A stretch of 64,000 nucleotides of DNA from Methylobacter sp. (GTDB taxonomy: Bacteria; Pseudomonadota; Gammaproteobacteria; Methylococcales; Methylomonadaceae), in contig JAQUOU010000003.1 of assembly GCA_028716975.1 (NCBI GenBank), positions 62,001-126,000 on the forward strand, given 5' to 3'. Numbering within the stretch: position 1 is the stretch's first letter; the number at the start of each line of letters is the position of its first letter. The notes below the pieces were generated by a model. It did not search any database and was not told the origin of the DNA. It saw only the letters and a list, made by a program, of their open reading frames with translations. The translations under genes and the position numbers were made by a program. This document shows positions 50,451 to 59,468 of this stretch, piece after piece.

Positions 50451-51959
50451 ATGCAGGATTTAACTCATAAATACGGAGATTTTAGCGCGACATTTGCCGG
50501 TATTTTACTCATCTTATCTTTTGCTCCCTTTGATTATTCCTGCTTAGCTCTTGCAGCGCTGATCATTTTATTTGGCTCCTGGCAGAATGTAAGCGCCGGG
50601 CGTGCCGCATTCAGAGGCTATTTGTTTGGATTAGGCTCATTTGGTTTCGGGGTTTCCTGGGTCTATATCAGTATCCATGATTATGGCCGGGCCGATTTTA
50701 TCAGCGCCGGCATGCTTACTTTTCTGTTTGTGGGTTTCTGGGCGTTGTTTCCTGCGCTGGCAGGCTATTTATCAGTAAAATTGATGTCGCTGAATAGGCG
50801 ATTTATTTATATTCCGGTTATCTGGATATTAATTGAGTACCTTCGGGGTTATCTGGTGCTTAACGGATTTCCCTGGCTGCAAATAGCCTACTCGCAATTG
50901 GAAACTCCTTTAGCGGGTTATATCCCTGTAGTGGGCGCGTATGGTACGGGTTTTTTATTAGCATTAACTGCATCAAGTTTTGCAGGCATTTTGCGTAGTG
51001 GAAAACGGCTGATTTGGGTACTGGCTGGTTTAGCCGCCATATGGGGAATTGGCGGTTTATTACAGACAATAAAATGGACCTATGAAATTGATGATCCACT
51101 CCGTGTTTCATTGATCCAGGGAAATATAAGCCAGGATCAAAAGTGGCTGCCGGAAAACCGAATCAGTACCTTAATCCAGTACAGAAAGATGACGGAACAG
51201 CATTGGGATTCAGACATTATTATCTGGCCTGAAACGGCAATCCCAGCTTATCTTTCTGAAGTGAAGGAGCCATTTTTAGAACCGTTAAGTAAAGAGGCAA
51301 AACAAAATCATACCGATTTAATTATTAGTGTTCCGATAAAAGAAAACGGGCATAAAAATTACAATGCCGTAATTACCTTGGGTAAAGAAGAGGGAATTTA
51401 TCGAAAAAGTCATCTATTGCCTTTTGGTGAATATTTGCCGTGGCAACCTTTATCAGGTTTTATCTTGCAAAGTTTGAATATTAAATTGGGCGATTTTACT
51501 GCGGGTTCGGCTAGCCAATCCTTATTGAGAGCAGGCGGTTATCCCTTCATAACCTCAATTTGTTATGAAGATGCATTTGGAGACATTAATAGTCAAAGGC
51601 TATCAGAGGCTGCTTATCTCGTTAATGTAACGAATGATGCCTGGTTTGGAGACTCCCTGGAGCCTCATCAGCATTTGCAAATTGCCAGGATGCGGGCTAA
51701 AGAGACAGGACGCTATTTATTGCGCGCAACTAATACCGGGGTGACCGCCATTGTTTCTCCCGAAGGGAAAATTGCCGAAAAGGCGCCTTCGTTTAAAGCC
51801 ACAGTACTTACCGGAAAAATAATGCCTATGAGAGGTGTAACGCCTTACGTCGGATTGGGCAATAGGCCGATTATTTATGTATTGGCGATTCTGCTTTTTT
51901 CCATGATGATGGATGACAGGTTTTTAGCGAAATCTGACAGAAGAGTTGAGGCTATATAA
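50451..51959 (+). CDS. lnt: apolipoprotein N-acyltransferase
   Basis: A 502-residue membrane enzyme, near the 512 of Escherichia coli. Six or more helices fill the first 220 residues, then comes a nitrilase-type domain (about 228-475) with the catalytic Glu in IWPETAIP, Lys in YRKSHLLPFGEYLPW and Cys in TSICYEDAFG. It N-acylates the N-terminal cysteine of lipoproteins in the inner membrane. ATG 50451 is chosen because the upstream in-frame extension is encoded within repeat sequence; the ribosome binding site is weak. Confidence 0.93.
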   Translation: MQDLTHKYGDFSATFAGILLILSFAPFDYSCLALAALIILFGSWQNVSAGRAAFRGYLFGLGSFGFGVSWVYISIHDYGRADFISAGMLTFLFVGFWALFPALAGYLSVKLMSLNRRFIYIPVIWILIEYLRGYLVLNGFPWLQIAYSQLETPLAGYIPVVGAYGTGFLLALTASSFAGILRSGKRLIWVLAGLAAIWGIGGLLQTIKWTYEIDDPLRVSLIQGNISQDQKWLPENRISTLIQYRKMTEQHWDSDIIIWPETAIPAYLSEVKEPFLEPLSKEAKQNHTDLIISVPIKENGHKNYNAVITLGKEEGIYRKSHLLPFGEYLPWQPLSGFILQSLNIKLGDFTAGSASQSLLRAGGYPFITSICYEDAFGDINSQRLSEAAYLVNVTNDAWFGDSLEPHQHLQIARMRAKETGRYLLRATNTGVTAIVSPEGKIAEKAPSFKATVLTGKIMPMRGVTPYVGLGNRPIIYVLAILLFSMMMDDRFLAKSDRRVEAI

Positions 51960-52070
51960 TGTTATAGTATAAAAAATAAAAAGGGCGGTAATCATAACAA
52001 TGATGGTCAGCAAATAGATGAGTTTATTTAATTTGACGTATCATACAGATGGTTTTTTGAGAGAATAAAA

Positions 52071-53378
52071 ATGGCTGGCAGCAGTAACGGAAAACATAAA
52101 ATAGTGATTGTTGGCGGAGGGGCGGCGGGTCTTGAACTTGCAACCGGTTTAGGGCAAACATTAGGCAAAAAAGGCTTGGCCGAAATTGTATTGCTGGATG
52201 CATCAATGACTCATATCTGGAAACCATTGCTGCATGAAGTTGCGGCAGGCACGCTGGGCGAATCCGAAGAGGTTGATTATCTGGCTCAGGCGCATAGAAA
52301 TCATTTCCGGTTCAGACTGGGGAAAATGGAAGGTCTGGACCGGAATAAAAAGGAAATTTACGTCAGTTCTACGTTAAGTGACGATGGCGAAGAGCTTATT
52401 CCCAAGCGCATCTTTAATTATGACACCTTGGTAATGTCAGTCGGCAGCGTCAGTAACACTTTTAATATTAAGGGCGTAACCGAACACTGCATGTTCCTGG
52501 ATACCCTTTCAGAGGCTTTCAAGTTTCAAAAGCGGCTAATCGAATGTTATATGAAAAGCTATATCGGTAAACAAAACCCGGGTGACAAGCCGCTGTCCAT
52601 TGCCATTGTCGGAGCAGGCGCGACGGGGATTGAGCTATCGGCCCAATTACACGAGGTTACCGATGTTCTGGCGATTTATGGATTGAAGGAGCCCAGCAAT
52701 GTAAAGCTGACCATTATTGAAGCGGCAACTCAACTTTTACCGGCATTACCAAAAAAATTGGCGACGGCGACGCAACAGCAACTTCTTAAACTCGGTATTG
52801 ATCTCAAATTGGGCTGCCGGGTAGTGGAAGTAACTAAAGAGGGTATTCAAACGCTGGATGGCGAAATGATTCCGGCAGACCTGAAAGTCTGGGCTGCGGG
52901 CATTAAAGCCCCGGATTGGATGAAGCAGCTGGACGGGCTGGAAACCAACCATCTCAATCAACTGATAGTGGACCAGACCTTAAAAACCAGTGACGATAAT
53001 ATTTTTGCAATCGGCGATTGCGCGGCCTGCCCTTGGCCGGGTCATCACGTAAATGTGCCGCCAAGAGCGCAAGCCGCTCATCAGCAGGCATCGGCTTTAC
53101 ACACATCAATTACCAACCGCTTAAAAGGCGGCGCTTCGGTAACCTATGTTTATCATGATTACGGATCATTGGTTTCACTGGGTAAGTATACTACTGTCGG
53201 TAATTTGATGGGTTATCTGATGGGTTCGGTAAGTATTGGCGGATTTATAGCCAAAGTGGTTTATCTGTCCCTGTACAAGATGCACCAAATAGCCATACAT
53301 GGTTATTTTAGAACGGTAATGCTAACGCTTTCCAATCTATTCAGGCACAGTGCCTATAAAAAAATAAAACTGCATTAG
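52071..53378 (+). CDS. ndh: type II NADH dehydrogenase (NDH-2)
   Basis: A 435-residue flavoprotein. N-terminal FAD-binding IVIVGGGAAGLELATGLG, NAD-binding IAIVGAGATGIELSAQL (about residue 180), and the second FAD contact IFAIGDCAACPWPG. The C-terminal region (VSIGGFIAKVVYLSLYKMHQIAIHGYFRTVMLTLSN) would attach it to the membrane. It oxidises NADH and reduces quinone without proton pumping. It lies 111 bases after lnt, single-gene or with the next small gene. Confidence 0.92.
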   Translation: MAGSSNGKHKIVIVGGGAAGLELATGLGQTLGKKGLAEIVLLDASMTHIWKPLLHEVAAGTLGESEEVDYLAQAHRNHFRFRLGKMEGLDRNKKEIYVSSTLSDDGEELIPKRIFNYDTLVMSVGSVSNTFNIKGVTEHCMFLDTLSEAFKFQKRLIECYMKSYIGKQNPGDKPLSIAIVGAGATGIELSAQLHEVTDVLAIYGLKEPSNVKLTIIEAATQLLPALPKKLATATQQQLLKLGIDLKLGCRVVEVTKEGIQTLDGEMIPADLKVWAAGIKAPDWMKQLDGLETNHLNQLIVDQTLKTSDDNIFAIGDCAACPWPGHHVNVPPRAQAAHQQASALHTSITNRLKGGASVTYVYHDYGSLVSLGKYTTVGNLMGYLMGSVSIGGFIAKVVYLSLYKMHQIAIHGYFRTVMLTLSNLFRHSAYKKIKLH

Positions 53379-53407
53379 AAATTTTTTAACTGACAAATAA
53401 CAAGAAA

Positions 53408-53938
53408 ATGCTTGAAATTGAATACGAATTCCGCGAAGAAGATTTAATTCATTTTAATGAATTACAATTTAAGAGGTCGGAGGACATACAGCACAATATA
53501 AAAAAGAACCGCTGGATTGTGCCTGGCGTTATGGCGCTTATCGGCGCTTTTTATTATTTTTATTACGGCAATATGAAATCATCGGCCTATATTGTCATTA
53601 TAGCCATCCTATGGGCACTATTATCTCCAAAGATAATGATGCTGGATTTGCGCCGGCAGATACTTAAAAACTATACCGATAAAGAAAAAAAAAATATGTT
53701 CGGTACTTATACATTAAGTATAGATCCTGCCAATCCCAATTATCTGTTTGAGAAATCACCGAGCGGTAAACATAAAATGGCCTGGGAAGATTTGGTCAGG
53801 GTGGAATATGGCAAGGGCTATGTCTATATCTACATCAATTTAAGTACGGCACTGGTTATTCCCGTGGAAACCGTAAAAAAAGGCAATCTTGAGCAATTTG
53901 CCGAGCAGGCGGAAAAAATGATTGAGAGGTTTGGGTAA
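53408..53938 (+). CDS. YcxB-like membrane protein
   Basis: A 176-residue protein with two adjacent helices (about 38-55 and 60-77) after an N-terminal beta segment (LEIEYEFREEDLIHFNELQF), and a C-terminal domain with YLFEKSPSGKHKMAWEDLVRVEYGKGYVYIYINLSTALVIP. This matches the YcxB-like family, function unknown. It starts 29 bases after ndh. Confidence 0.75.
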   Translation: MLEIEYEFREEDLIHFNELQFKRSEDIQHNIKKNRWIVPGVMALIGAFYYFYYGNMKSSAYIVIIAILWALLSPKIMMLDLRRQILKNYTDKEKKNMFGTYTLSIDPANPNYLFEKSPSGKHKMAWEDLVRVEYGKGYVYIYINLSTALVIPVETVKKGNLEQFAEQAEKMIERFG

Positions 53939-54007
53939 ATCACGTGGCGAAAGGCATTAGGCTAAAATTTTTGAGCATTTTACCTTTCGGCTTGTACCTT
54001 TTATTTT

Positions 54008-55891
54008 ATGCTGAATTTTAAAAATATAGCTTTACGCCGTGGTTCGCGGCTGCTTTTCGATCAGGCCTCGTTCACTATTCATAAAGGCCAGAAAGTGGGA
54101 TTTACCGGGGCTAATGGCGCGGGTAAATCCAGTCTTTTTGCGCTGGTAAGAAATGAACTGCATTTGGATGCGGGTGATTTTTCCATGCCGCCGGGTCTGG
54201 AAATTGCTCACGTTGCCCAGGAAACGCCTGCCGCTGCCTGCTCCGCCATCGATTATGTAATCGATGGAGACCAGGAATTAAGACGCCTGCAAAATCAGCT
54301 GGCTATTGCCGAACAGGCGGATAACGGCTTAAAGCAGGCGGAATTGCATGCGGCACTGGAGTCTATCGGAGGTTATACCGCACAGGCCAGAGCAGCCAGA
54401 TTAATGAGCGGCTTAGGATTTACGGCGGATCAGCAAGAAAATGCAGTGAATTCATTTTCCGGCGGCTGGCGCATGCGCCTCAATCTGGCTCAGGCTTTGA
54501 TGTGCCGTTCTGATGTATTATTGCTGGATGAACCCACTAACCATCTGGATCTGGATGCCGTTATCTGGCTGCAGGACTGGTTGTGTAAATACCCCGGTAC
54601 GTTATTGCTGATTTCTCACGACCGGGATTTTCTTGACACTATTACCGATCATATTGTAAATATCGAGCAAAATAAAGCCGACATATATACCGGCAATTAT
54701 TCGGCATTTGAAAAAATGCGCGCAGAAAAATTGGCTCAACAACAGTCGGCTTACCAAAAGCAGCAACGGGAAATCGCGCATATTAAAAGCTTTGTTGACC
54801 GGTTTAAAGCGCAAGCAACCAAGGCCAAACAGGCGCAAAGCCGGATCAAAGCTTTGGAAAGAATGGAATTGATCGCTCAGGCGCATGTCGATTCTCCCTT
54901 TGATTTTAGCTTTGCCACGCCCGGTAAAATGCCCAATCCGTTATTAACTTTGGAAAAAGCGGATATTGGCTATGGGCAAACCCGGATAATTCAACAGGCG
55001 GGATTATCCATATCGCCGGGTGACCGTATCGGCTTATTGGGTTCGAATGGCGCGGGAAAATCCAGCCTGATTAAAATATTGGCCGGGGATATGCAGCCTC
55101 TATCGGGAAAAAGGCAGGAAGCGGAGACTTTAAAGATCGGTTATTTTGCCCAGCATCAACTCGAACAATTACGGGTTGATGAAAGCCCTTTATGGCATCT
55201 TCAAAAACTGGACGCTCAGGCGGCTGAAAAAGATTTGCGCAATTTTCTGGGTGGTTTTGATTTTCAGGGCGATAAGGTCTTACAGGCGGTCAAACCCTTT
55301 TCCGGCGGTGAAAAAGCACGGTTGGTGTTGGCGCTGCTGGTTTACCAGAATCCCAATTTATTGCTGCTGGATGAGCCTACCAATCATCTGGATCTGGAAA
55401 TGCGCCATGCCTTGAGCGTAGCATTGCAGGAATATGAAGGCGCTTTAGTCGTGGTATCGCACGATCGCCATTTATTACGCTCGGTTACCGATAAGTTCTT
55501 ACTGGTTGCAGATGGGCAAGTTCAACCTTTTGAGGGTGATCTTGAAGATTACCGCTTATGGCTTGCCGAACAAAAAAAAGGCGAAGAGAAAAAAATCAGT
55601 GAAACCGCCCAGACGCTATCGCGTAAAGATCAGCGAAAATTGGATGCAGAACGCAGGCGAAAATATAAACCCCTGCTCGATGCTCTGAAAAAAGCAGAGA
55701 TGGCCGTTGAAAAATATCATAATGAACAACGGCAATTGGAACATCAATTGGCTGATCCGGCGATTTATGCCGAATCGGAAAAACAGCGTTTAAAAAAGCT
55801 GGTGGAACGAAAAGCCCAAGTCGATAAGGCATTGGGAGAAGCTGAATCAGACTGGATGGAGGCTGAAGAGAAGCTTATAGAGGCTAGATAA
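54008..55891 (+). CDS. ABC-F family ATPase, YheS type
   Basis: A 627-residue soluble protein with two ABC domains and no membrane part. Walker A: GANGAGKSSL and GSNGAGKSSL. Signatures: FSGGWRMRLNLAQAL and FSGGEKARLVLALL. Walker B: LLLDEPTNHLD twice. The interdomain linker is rich in Lys, Gln and Arg (VDRFKAQATKAKQAQSRIKALERMELIAQAHVD shortened here as residues about 255-295), and a C-terminal coiled coil lies at about 540-627. The overall sequence follows Escherichia coli YheS. ABC-F proteins act on the ribosome to relieve stalls. Confidence 0.92.
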   Translation: MLNFKNIALRRGSRLLFDQASFTIHKGQKVGFTGANGAGKSSLFALVRNELHLDAGDFSMPPGLEIAHVAQETPAAACSAIDYVIDGDQELRRLQNQLAIAEQADNGLKQAELHAALESIGGYTAQARAARLMSGLGFTADQQENAVNSFSGGWRMRLNLAQALMCRSDVLLLDEPTNHLDLDAVIWLQDWLCKYPGTLLLISHDRDFLDTITDHIVNIEQNKADIYTGNYSAFEKMRAEKLAQQQSAYQKQQREIAHIKSFVDRFKAQATKAKQAQSRIKALERMELIAQAHVDSPFDFSFATPGKMPNPLLTLEKADIGYGQTRIIQQAGLSISPGDRIGLLGSNGAGKSSLIKILAGDMQPLSGKRQEAETLKIGYFAQHQLEQLRVDESPLWHLQKLDAQAAEKDLRNFLGGFDFQGDKVLQAVKPFSGGEKARLVLALLVYQNPNLLLLDEPTNHLDLEMRHALSVALQEYEGALVVVSHDRHLLRSVTDKFLLVADGQVQPFEGDLEDYRLWLAEQKKGEEKKISETAQTLSRKDQRKLDAERRRKYKPLLDALKKAEMAVEKYHNEQRQLEHQLADPAIYAESEKQRLKKLVERKAQVDKALGEAESDWMEAEEKLIEAR

Positions 55892-56006
55892 TTGACAATA
55901 ATAATGAATTGGGGCTTTTTTGGGTAAAAATATGAGCATTCAAGGTGTGGAGCGAAATTTTTATCAGTAGCTGTCTAGCCCCGGTTTGCGCCTATCCGGA
56001 AAACTA

Positions 56007-56519
56007 ATGTACGAAATCATAAAGCTATTATTTGATATTTGCCTGTTTAAAAAAGGCCCTCAGGATTTACCGTATTCTGTCTGGCTATTGCGGCTATTGA
56101 TAGCTATTTATGTAATCATTAGATTTTTAATGTTAAGTATCGGTACTCCGTGGCTTAATGCATTATTACAGGTAATCGTGGAAGTATTACTGGTGGTTGG
56201 ATTTAGCTGGAGTATGTTATATGTAGGTCGGAGATTGCAGAGGCTGATTCAGGTGACCTGTGCTTTATTGGGCACGGATGCATTGATTAGCTTTTTTGCC
56301 TTGCCCGGCATAGCCTCGATGGAAATCGGGCGAGGCGGCTGGCTGGCCTTTTTATTAATTCTTGGATTAATGGTCTGGCACTGGGCGGTTACCGGGCATA
56401 TTATTCGCCACGCCCTGGAACAAAAATTAGTTTTTAGTTTAGGGTTGGCGTTTTTATACATACTGGGATCTTATCGGGTAATGGTTTTGTTATTCCCTGA
56501 GATTTCCGGGGCTGAATAA
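56007..56519 (+). CDS. integral membrane protein (YIP1-like), unknown function
   Basis: A 170-residue protein with five hydrophobic helices and almost no soluble part. MYEIIKLLFDICLFKKGPQDLPYS at the start is followed by tightly packed helices, with conserved-looking WHWAVTGHIIRHALE. The arrangement resembles YIP1-family proteins. ATG 56007 is preferred to the TTG at 55986. It lies 9 bases before uspA-like gene, so the two are likely one operon. Confidence 0.65.
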   Translation: MYEIIKLLFDICLFKKGPQDLPYSVWLLRLLIAIYVIIRFLMLSIGTPWLNALLQVIVEVLLVVGFSWSMLYVGRRLQRLIQVTCALLGTDALISFFALPGIASMEIGRGGWLAFLLILGLMVWHWAVTGHIIRHALEQKLVFSLGLAFLYILGSYRVMVLLFPEISGAE

Positions 56520-56528
56520 GGAGAAATT

Positions 56529-56972
56529 ATGGAAAACTATAAACATATATTACTGGCGGCAGACTTCTTCGGTCTGGGGGAAGTTGTGGCGACAAGGGCG
56601 AAAGATCTGGCGGATAGATATCAGGCAAAGCTGAGTATTCTTCACGTTTTGGACAGTTTGCCCCTTATTGATCCGGCTTATGGCCCCGTTATTCCTTTCG
56701 ATATGGATTTAACGGCCGAGCTAATGAAAGCGGCAAAAAAAAGGGTGGCTAAACTGGGTGAAGAGCTGGGTGTTCCTGAAGAATCCCAATTGATTGAGAT
56801 GGGCAGCCCTAAACTGGAAATAGTCAGGATTGCCGAGGAGAAAAATGTGGATTTAATCGTAGTCGGCTCGCATGGCCGGCATGGATTCGCATTGTTGCTG
56901 GGCTCGACTGCAAATGGAGTATTGCATCATGCAAAGTGTGATGTTTTGGCGGTACGTTTGCAAGATAGTTAA
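56529..56972 (+). CDS. universal stress protein (UspA family)
   Basis: A 147-residue UspA fold: N-terminal YKHILLAADFF, and the ATP-binding motif G-2X-G-9X-G-S/T visible in VVGSHGRHGFALLLGSTANGVL. It is close in size and sequence to Escherichia coli UspA. TAAGGAGAAATT precedes the ATG. Role: cytoplasmic stress survival factor. Confidence 0.93.
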   Translation: MENYKHILLAADFFGLGEVVATRAKDLADRYQAKLSILHVLDSLPLIDPAYGPVIPFDMDLTAELMKAAKKRVAKLGEELGVPEESQLIEMGSPKLEIVRIAEEKNVDLIVVGSHGRHGFALLLGSTANGVLHHAKCDVLAVRLQDS

Positions 56973-57068
56973 GTATATTTTTCACGCTGTTATGCAGATG
57001 AACTGACATCCAGTGGGTACAAAAACTAAAAATAGAAAGTATCCTTACATTATTTCAAAGGTATATGA

Positions 57069-57482
57069 ATGATTGGACACATTAAAAGTTATGATCCTGA
57101 TAACCAAACCGGAGTTATAAAAAGTGATGGCAAGCTTTATGAGTTTCACTTAAATGACTGGACAGATGAAGTTCCGCCGGACCTGGATGATGAAGTCAGT
57201 TTTGAGGCTATGGATGCTACAGCAAAAAAAATTAGTCTGGCAGGCGCTATTCTGAATAAGCCGAAAGCTGTTAAATACAAATATCTAGCCGGCATACTGG
57301 CATTGGTTTTGGGCGGGGCGGGAGTGCATCGGCTTTATTTGGGCTATTATGGAATCGCCCTTGCCCAGTTGGCTTTGACCCTGGCGACTGCCGGGTATGG
57401 TTTGCTCTGGGGGTTTGTGGAAGGCGTTCTGATTTTGGCCGGACACTTGGATAAAGATGCCCAAGGGCGACCGTTAAAATAG
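57069..57482 (+). CDS. cold-shock-like domain fused to TM2 domain
   Basis: A 137-residue protein. Residues 1-60 (MIGHIKSYDPDNQTGVIKSD, then YEFHLNDWTDEVPPDLDDEVSFEA) look like a cold-shock/OB-type fold with the aromatic RNA-binding motifs partly lost. Residues 72-130 form a TM2 domain: KYLAGILALVLGGAGVHRLYLGYYGIALAQLALTLATAGYGLLWGFVEG in two helices. Function unknown; membrane-associated nucleic-acid or ligand sensing is a guess. Confidence 0.8.
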   Translation: MIGHIKSYDPDNQTGVIKSDGKLYEFHLNDWTDEVPPDLDDEVSFEAMDATAKKISLAGAILNKPKAVKYKYLAGILALVLGGAGVHRLYLGYYGIALAQLALTLATAGYGLLWGFVEGVLILAGHLDKDAQGRPLK

Positions 57483-57530
57483 AGTGTGGCCGTTAAGATA
57501 GCTTGTTGAAAAACCGGAATATAGGGAAAG

Positions 57531-57559
57531 GCCCTTGTGATTTATACAAGGGCGTTTTT
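57531..57559. terminator. terminator between convergent TM2 and cspA genes
   Basis: GCCCTTGT (57531-57538) pairs with ACAAGGGC (57546-57553) over a 7-nt loop, followed by GTTTTTG on the + strand. On the opposite strand it lies 22 bases after the cspA stop, with a pyrimidine-rich tail, so it may serve both genes. Confidence 0.75.
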
Positions 57560-57575
57560 GAATTTGAATGTTACC

Positions 57576-57779
57576 TTATTTCGGGTAAACATTGGCGGCA
57601 GTTAAACCTTTGGGACTGGTTTCGATGTCAAAGCTGACTGTCTGGCCTGGAGATAGCGTTTTAAAACCTTCTCCCTGAATAACGGAATGATGAACGAAAA
57701 CTACTTCGCTACCTTCTGAAGGCTCAATAAAACCAAAACCCTTAGTATTATTAAACCATTTTACAGTGCCTGTTGCCAT
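57576..57779 (-). CDS. cspA: cold shock protein (CspA family)
   Basis: A 67-residue single cold-shock domain. RNP1 is KGFGFIEP and RNP2 is VFVHHS, with the aromatic residues for RNA binding intact. Acts as an RNA chaperone. The upstream gap of about 145 bases to the next gene leaves room for a structured leader, usual for temperature-responsive csp mRNAs. Confidence 0.95.
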   Translation of the reverse strand: MATGTVKWFNNTKGFGFIEPSEGSEVVFVHHSVIQGEGFKTLSPGQTVSFDIETSPKGLTAANVYPK

Positions 57780-57925
57780 TTTGAAAACTCCTGAAATAAA
57801 AACTTAACGTAACGCAGAACTACACTATTGATAATCGGATAACCTACTCATATAGGGATTCCCACTTGATCAACATCTTTACTCTGCTCGGTGCAAATTG
57901 TACTGAAATTTATGGCAGGATGCCA

Positions 57926-58336
57926 TTATTGGAAAGTTTTGTAGAGTCCATCCAGCACTAATGCATTGGGGCTAACCATACCGATAACCTGGTCGTTTTC
58001 AATGACCGGCGCCCTAATCAGGTTATAGTTGGCAAACAAACGCGAACAATAGCGGATATCCATATCGGGGCACACCGATATCACCGGTTTACTCATAATC
58101 TCGTAGACATTAACCCGGTCCGGCGCACGATCTTTTGCGAGAACATGACGGGCAATATCGCCGCAATTGATCATGCCGAACTCATCATTCTCATGCCGTT
58201 TGTTAACAATAAGGACGGATGTTTTAAGAGACTTCATTTTTCTCAGAGCCTCACTGATGGTAGCAATGCCGTCAATAGTGCCGAAATCGGTTTTCATGAC
58301 ATCCCTGACCCGTATTATGGTGGGGTTATCGATCAT
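57926..58336 (-). CDS. CBS-pair protein
   Basis: A 136-residue protein made of two CBS motifs (about 8-65 and 72-134): IRVRDVMKTDFGTIDGIATISEALRKM and IMSKPVISVCPDMDIRYCSRLFANYNLIRAPVIENDQVIGMVS. Such stand-alone pairs bind adenine nucleotides and regulate partners. Last gene of the DUF1538-DUF1538-PII-CBS operon, overlapping the PII-like gene by 4 bases, hence probably a regulator of the transporter. Confidence 0.88.
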   Translation of the reverse strand: MIDNPTIIRVRDVMKTDFGTIDGIATISEALRKMKSLKTSVLIVNKRHENDEFGMINCGDIARHVLAKDRAPDRVNVYEIMSKPVISVCPDMDIRYCSRLFANYNLIRAPVIENDQVIGMVSPNALVLDGLYKTFQ

Positions 58337-58683
58337 ATTTTATCCTCAAGTTCTTGGGTTAATTCTTCAACCTGGTGCATGACGCCGATAGCATCTTCAA
58401 CATCAATTTGAAAGGCGATTCCGATGCCCGGCGTAGTGTCGAATTGCGCGGCATGAGCAATTTTTTCCAGGATATGCCGGCTTGAATGCTCCTCAACCAG
58501 AAACAGCAGAACATCGCGTTGCGTTTCCAGAGTCAGGCCAAAAAAGGTTTTAGATTGCTTCAGTCCTTCGCCGCGAGCATTGTTAACTACGGTCGCCCCT
58601 TTAGCGCCGTTTTTACGCGCTGTATCAAGAACCAAATCGGTTTTATCGTCTTCGACAAATGCAATAATTAATTTGAAACGCAT
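58333..58683 (-). CDS. PII-like signalling protein
   Basis: A 116-residue ferredoxin-fold protein of the PII superfamily: KLIIAFVEDDKTDLVLDTARKNGAKGATVV, a T-loop-like NARGEGLKQSKTFFGLTLE, and VLLFLVEEHSSRHILEKI. It lacks the uridylylated Tyr of GlnB in the usual place. PII-like proteins often control an adjacent transporter; here two DUF1538 membrane genes precede it by 8 bases. Confidence 0.82.
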   Translation of the reverse strand: MRFKLIIAFVEDDKTDLVLDTARKNGAKGATVVNNARGEGLKQSKTFFGLTLETQRDVLLFLVEEHSSRHILEKIAHAAQFDTTPGIGIAFQIDVEDAIGVMHQVEELTQELEDKI

Positions 58684-58691
58684 GAATTTCC

Positions 58692-59468
58692 TCAGTGTTT
58701 GGAAAAAGGACTGCCTGTACTACGCCATTCGGCGAGTTTGGCATAACCAAGAACGGCAATAATTGGAAACAGGCAGGCAAAGGCGATCAGGCCAAAACCA
58801 TCCAATAATGGATTGCGTCCCGGCACATTCGCAGCCAAGCCCAGGCCCAGAGCAGTGACTAATGGGACAGTGACAGTGGACGTAGTGACGCCACCGGAAT
58901 CATAGGCCAGCCCGATAATCATTTTTGGCGCAAAAAGCGTTTGAATAATAACAATCAAATAGCTAATTGAAATATATAAGTATAGTTCGGTTCCCGTTAC
59001 AATTCTAAAGGTTCCTAATGCGAGGCCGAAAGCCACGCCGCTGGATACAGCCAAGCGCAATCCCAAGGCATTGATGGCACCCGCTGAAATCTCTTCTGCC
59101 TTAATAGCCACAGCCAGTAATGAGGGTTCGGCTAAGGCGGTGGCAAAACCAATACAGGCGGCAAAAACATAAACCCAGAGGTAAGACACCCAGCTCGGCG
59201 ATTGGTGCGGGTCTATGCCCAGAAACTCGGGTGAGGTTAGCTGGTCTGCCATCAAGTTACCCAGCGGGAACAGCGCCAAATTGAGTCCCTCCAGAAAAAA
59301 TGCAATACCGAGTAATAGATACAGAAAACCGATCAACATTTTTTTAGGGTGAGGCAAAGGCCTGCGAATCACCAGTAATTGAAAGCCGATAATAATGCCG
59401 GCAATAGGCAATACATCACGACAGGTTGTCAGCAGTGTTTTTGCAAAATGATTCAAGCTCTCAATCAT
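58692..59468 (-). CDS. DUF1538 membrane protein, second copy
   Basis: A 258-residue protein with about seven helices. The family signature AYDSGGVTTSTVTVPLVTALGLGLA and GRNPLLDGFGLIAFACLFPI is present, as is EPSLLAVAIKAEEISAG. It is paralogous to the preceding gene (about the same length and motifs) and overlaps it by 4 bases. The two halves probably form one transporter. The ligand is unknown to me. Confidence 0.85.
   Translation of the reverse strand: MIESLNHFAKTLLTTCRDVLPIAGIIIGFQLLVIRRPLPHPKKMLIGFLYLLLGIAFFLEGLNLALFPLGNLMADQLTSPEFLGIDPHQSPSWVSYLWVYVFAACIGFATALAEPSLLAVAIKAEEISAGAINALGLRLAVSSGVAFGLALGTFRIVTGTELYLYISISYLIVIIQTLFAPKMIIGLAYDSGGVTTSTVTVPLVTALGLGLAANVPGRNPLLDGFGLIAFACLFPIIAVLGYAKLAEWRSTGSPFSKH

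Noticed and set aside
53948-53989. Hairpin CGAAAGG...CCTTTCG before the ABC-F gene, considered as an attenuator
   Set aside because: The 7-bp stem has a large loop and no leader peptide or anti-terminator; YheS-type genes are not known to be attenuated.
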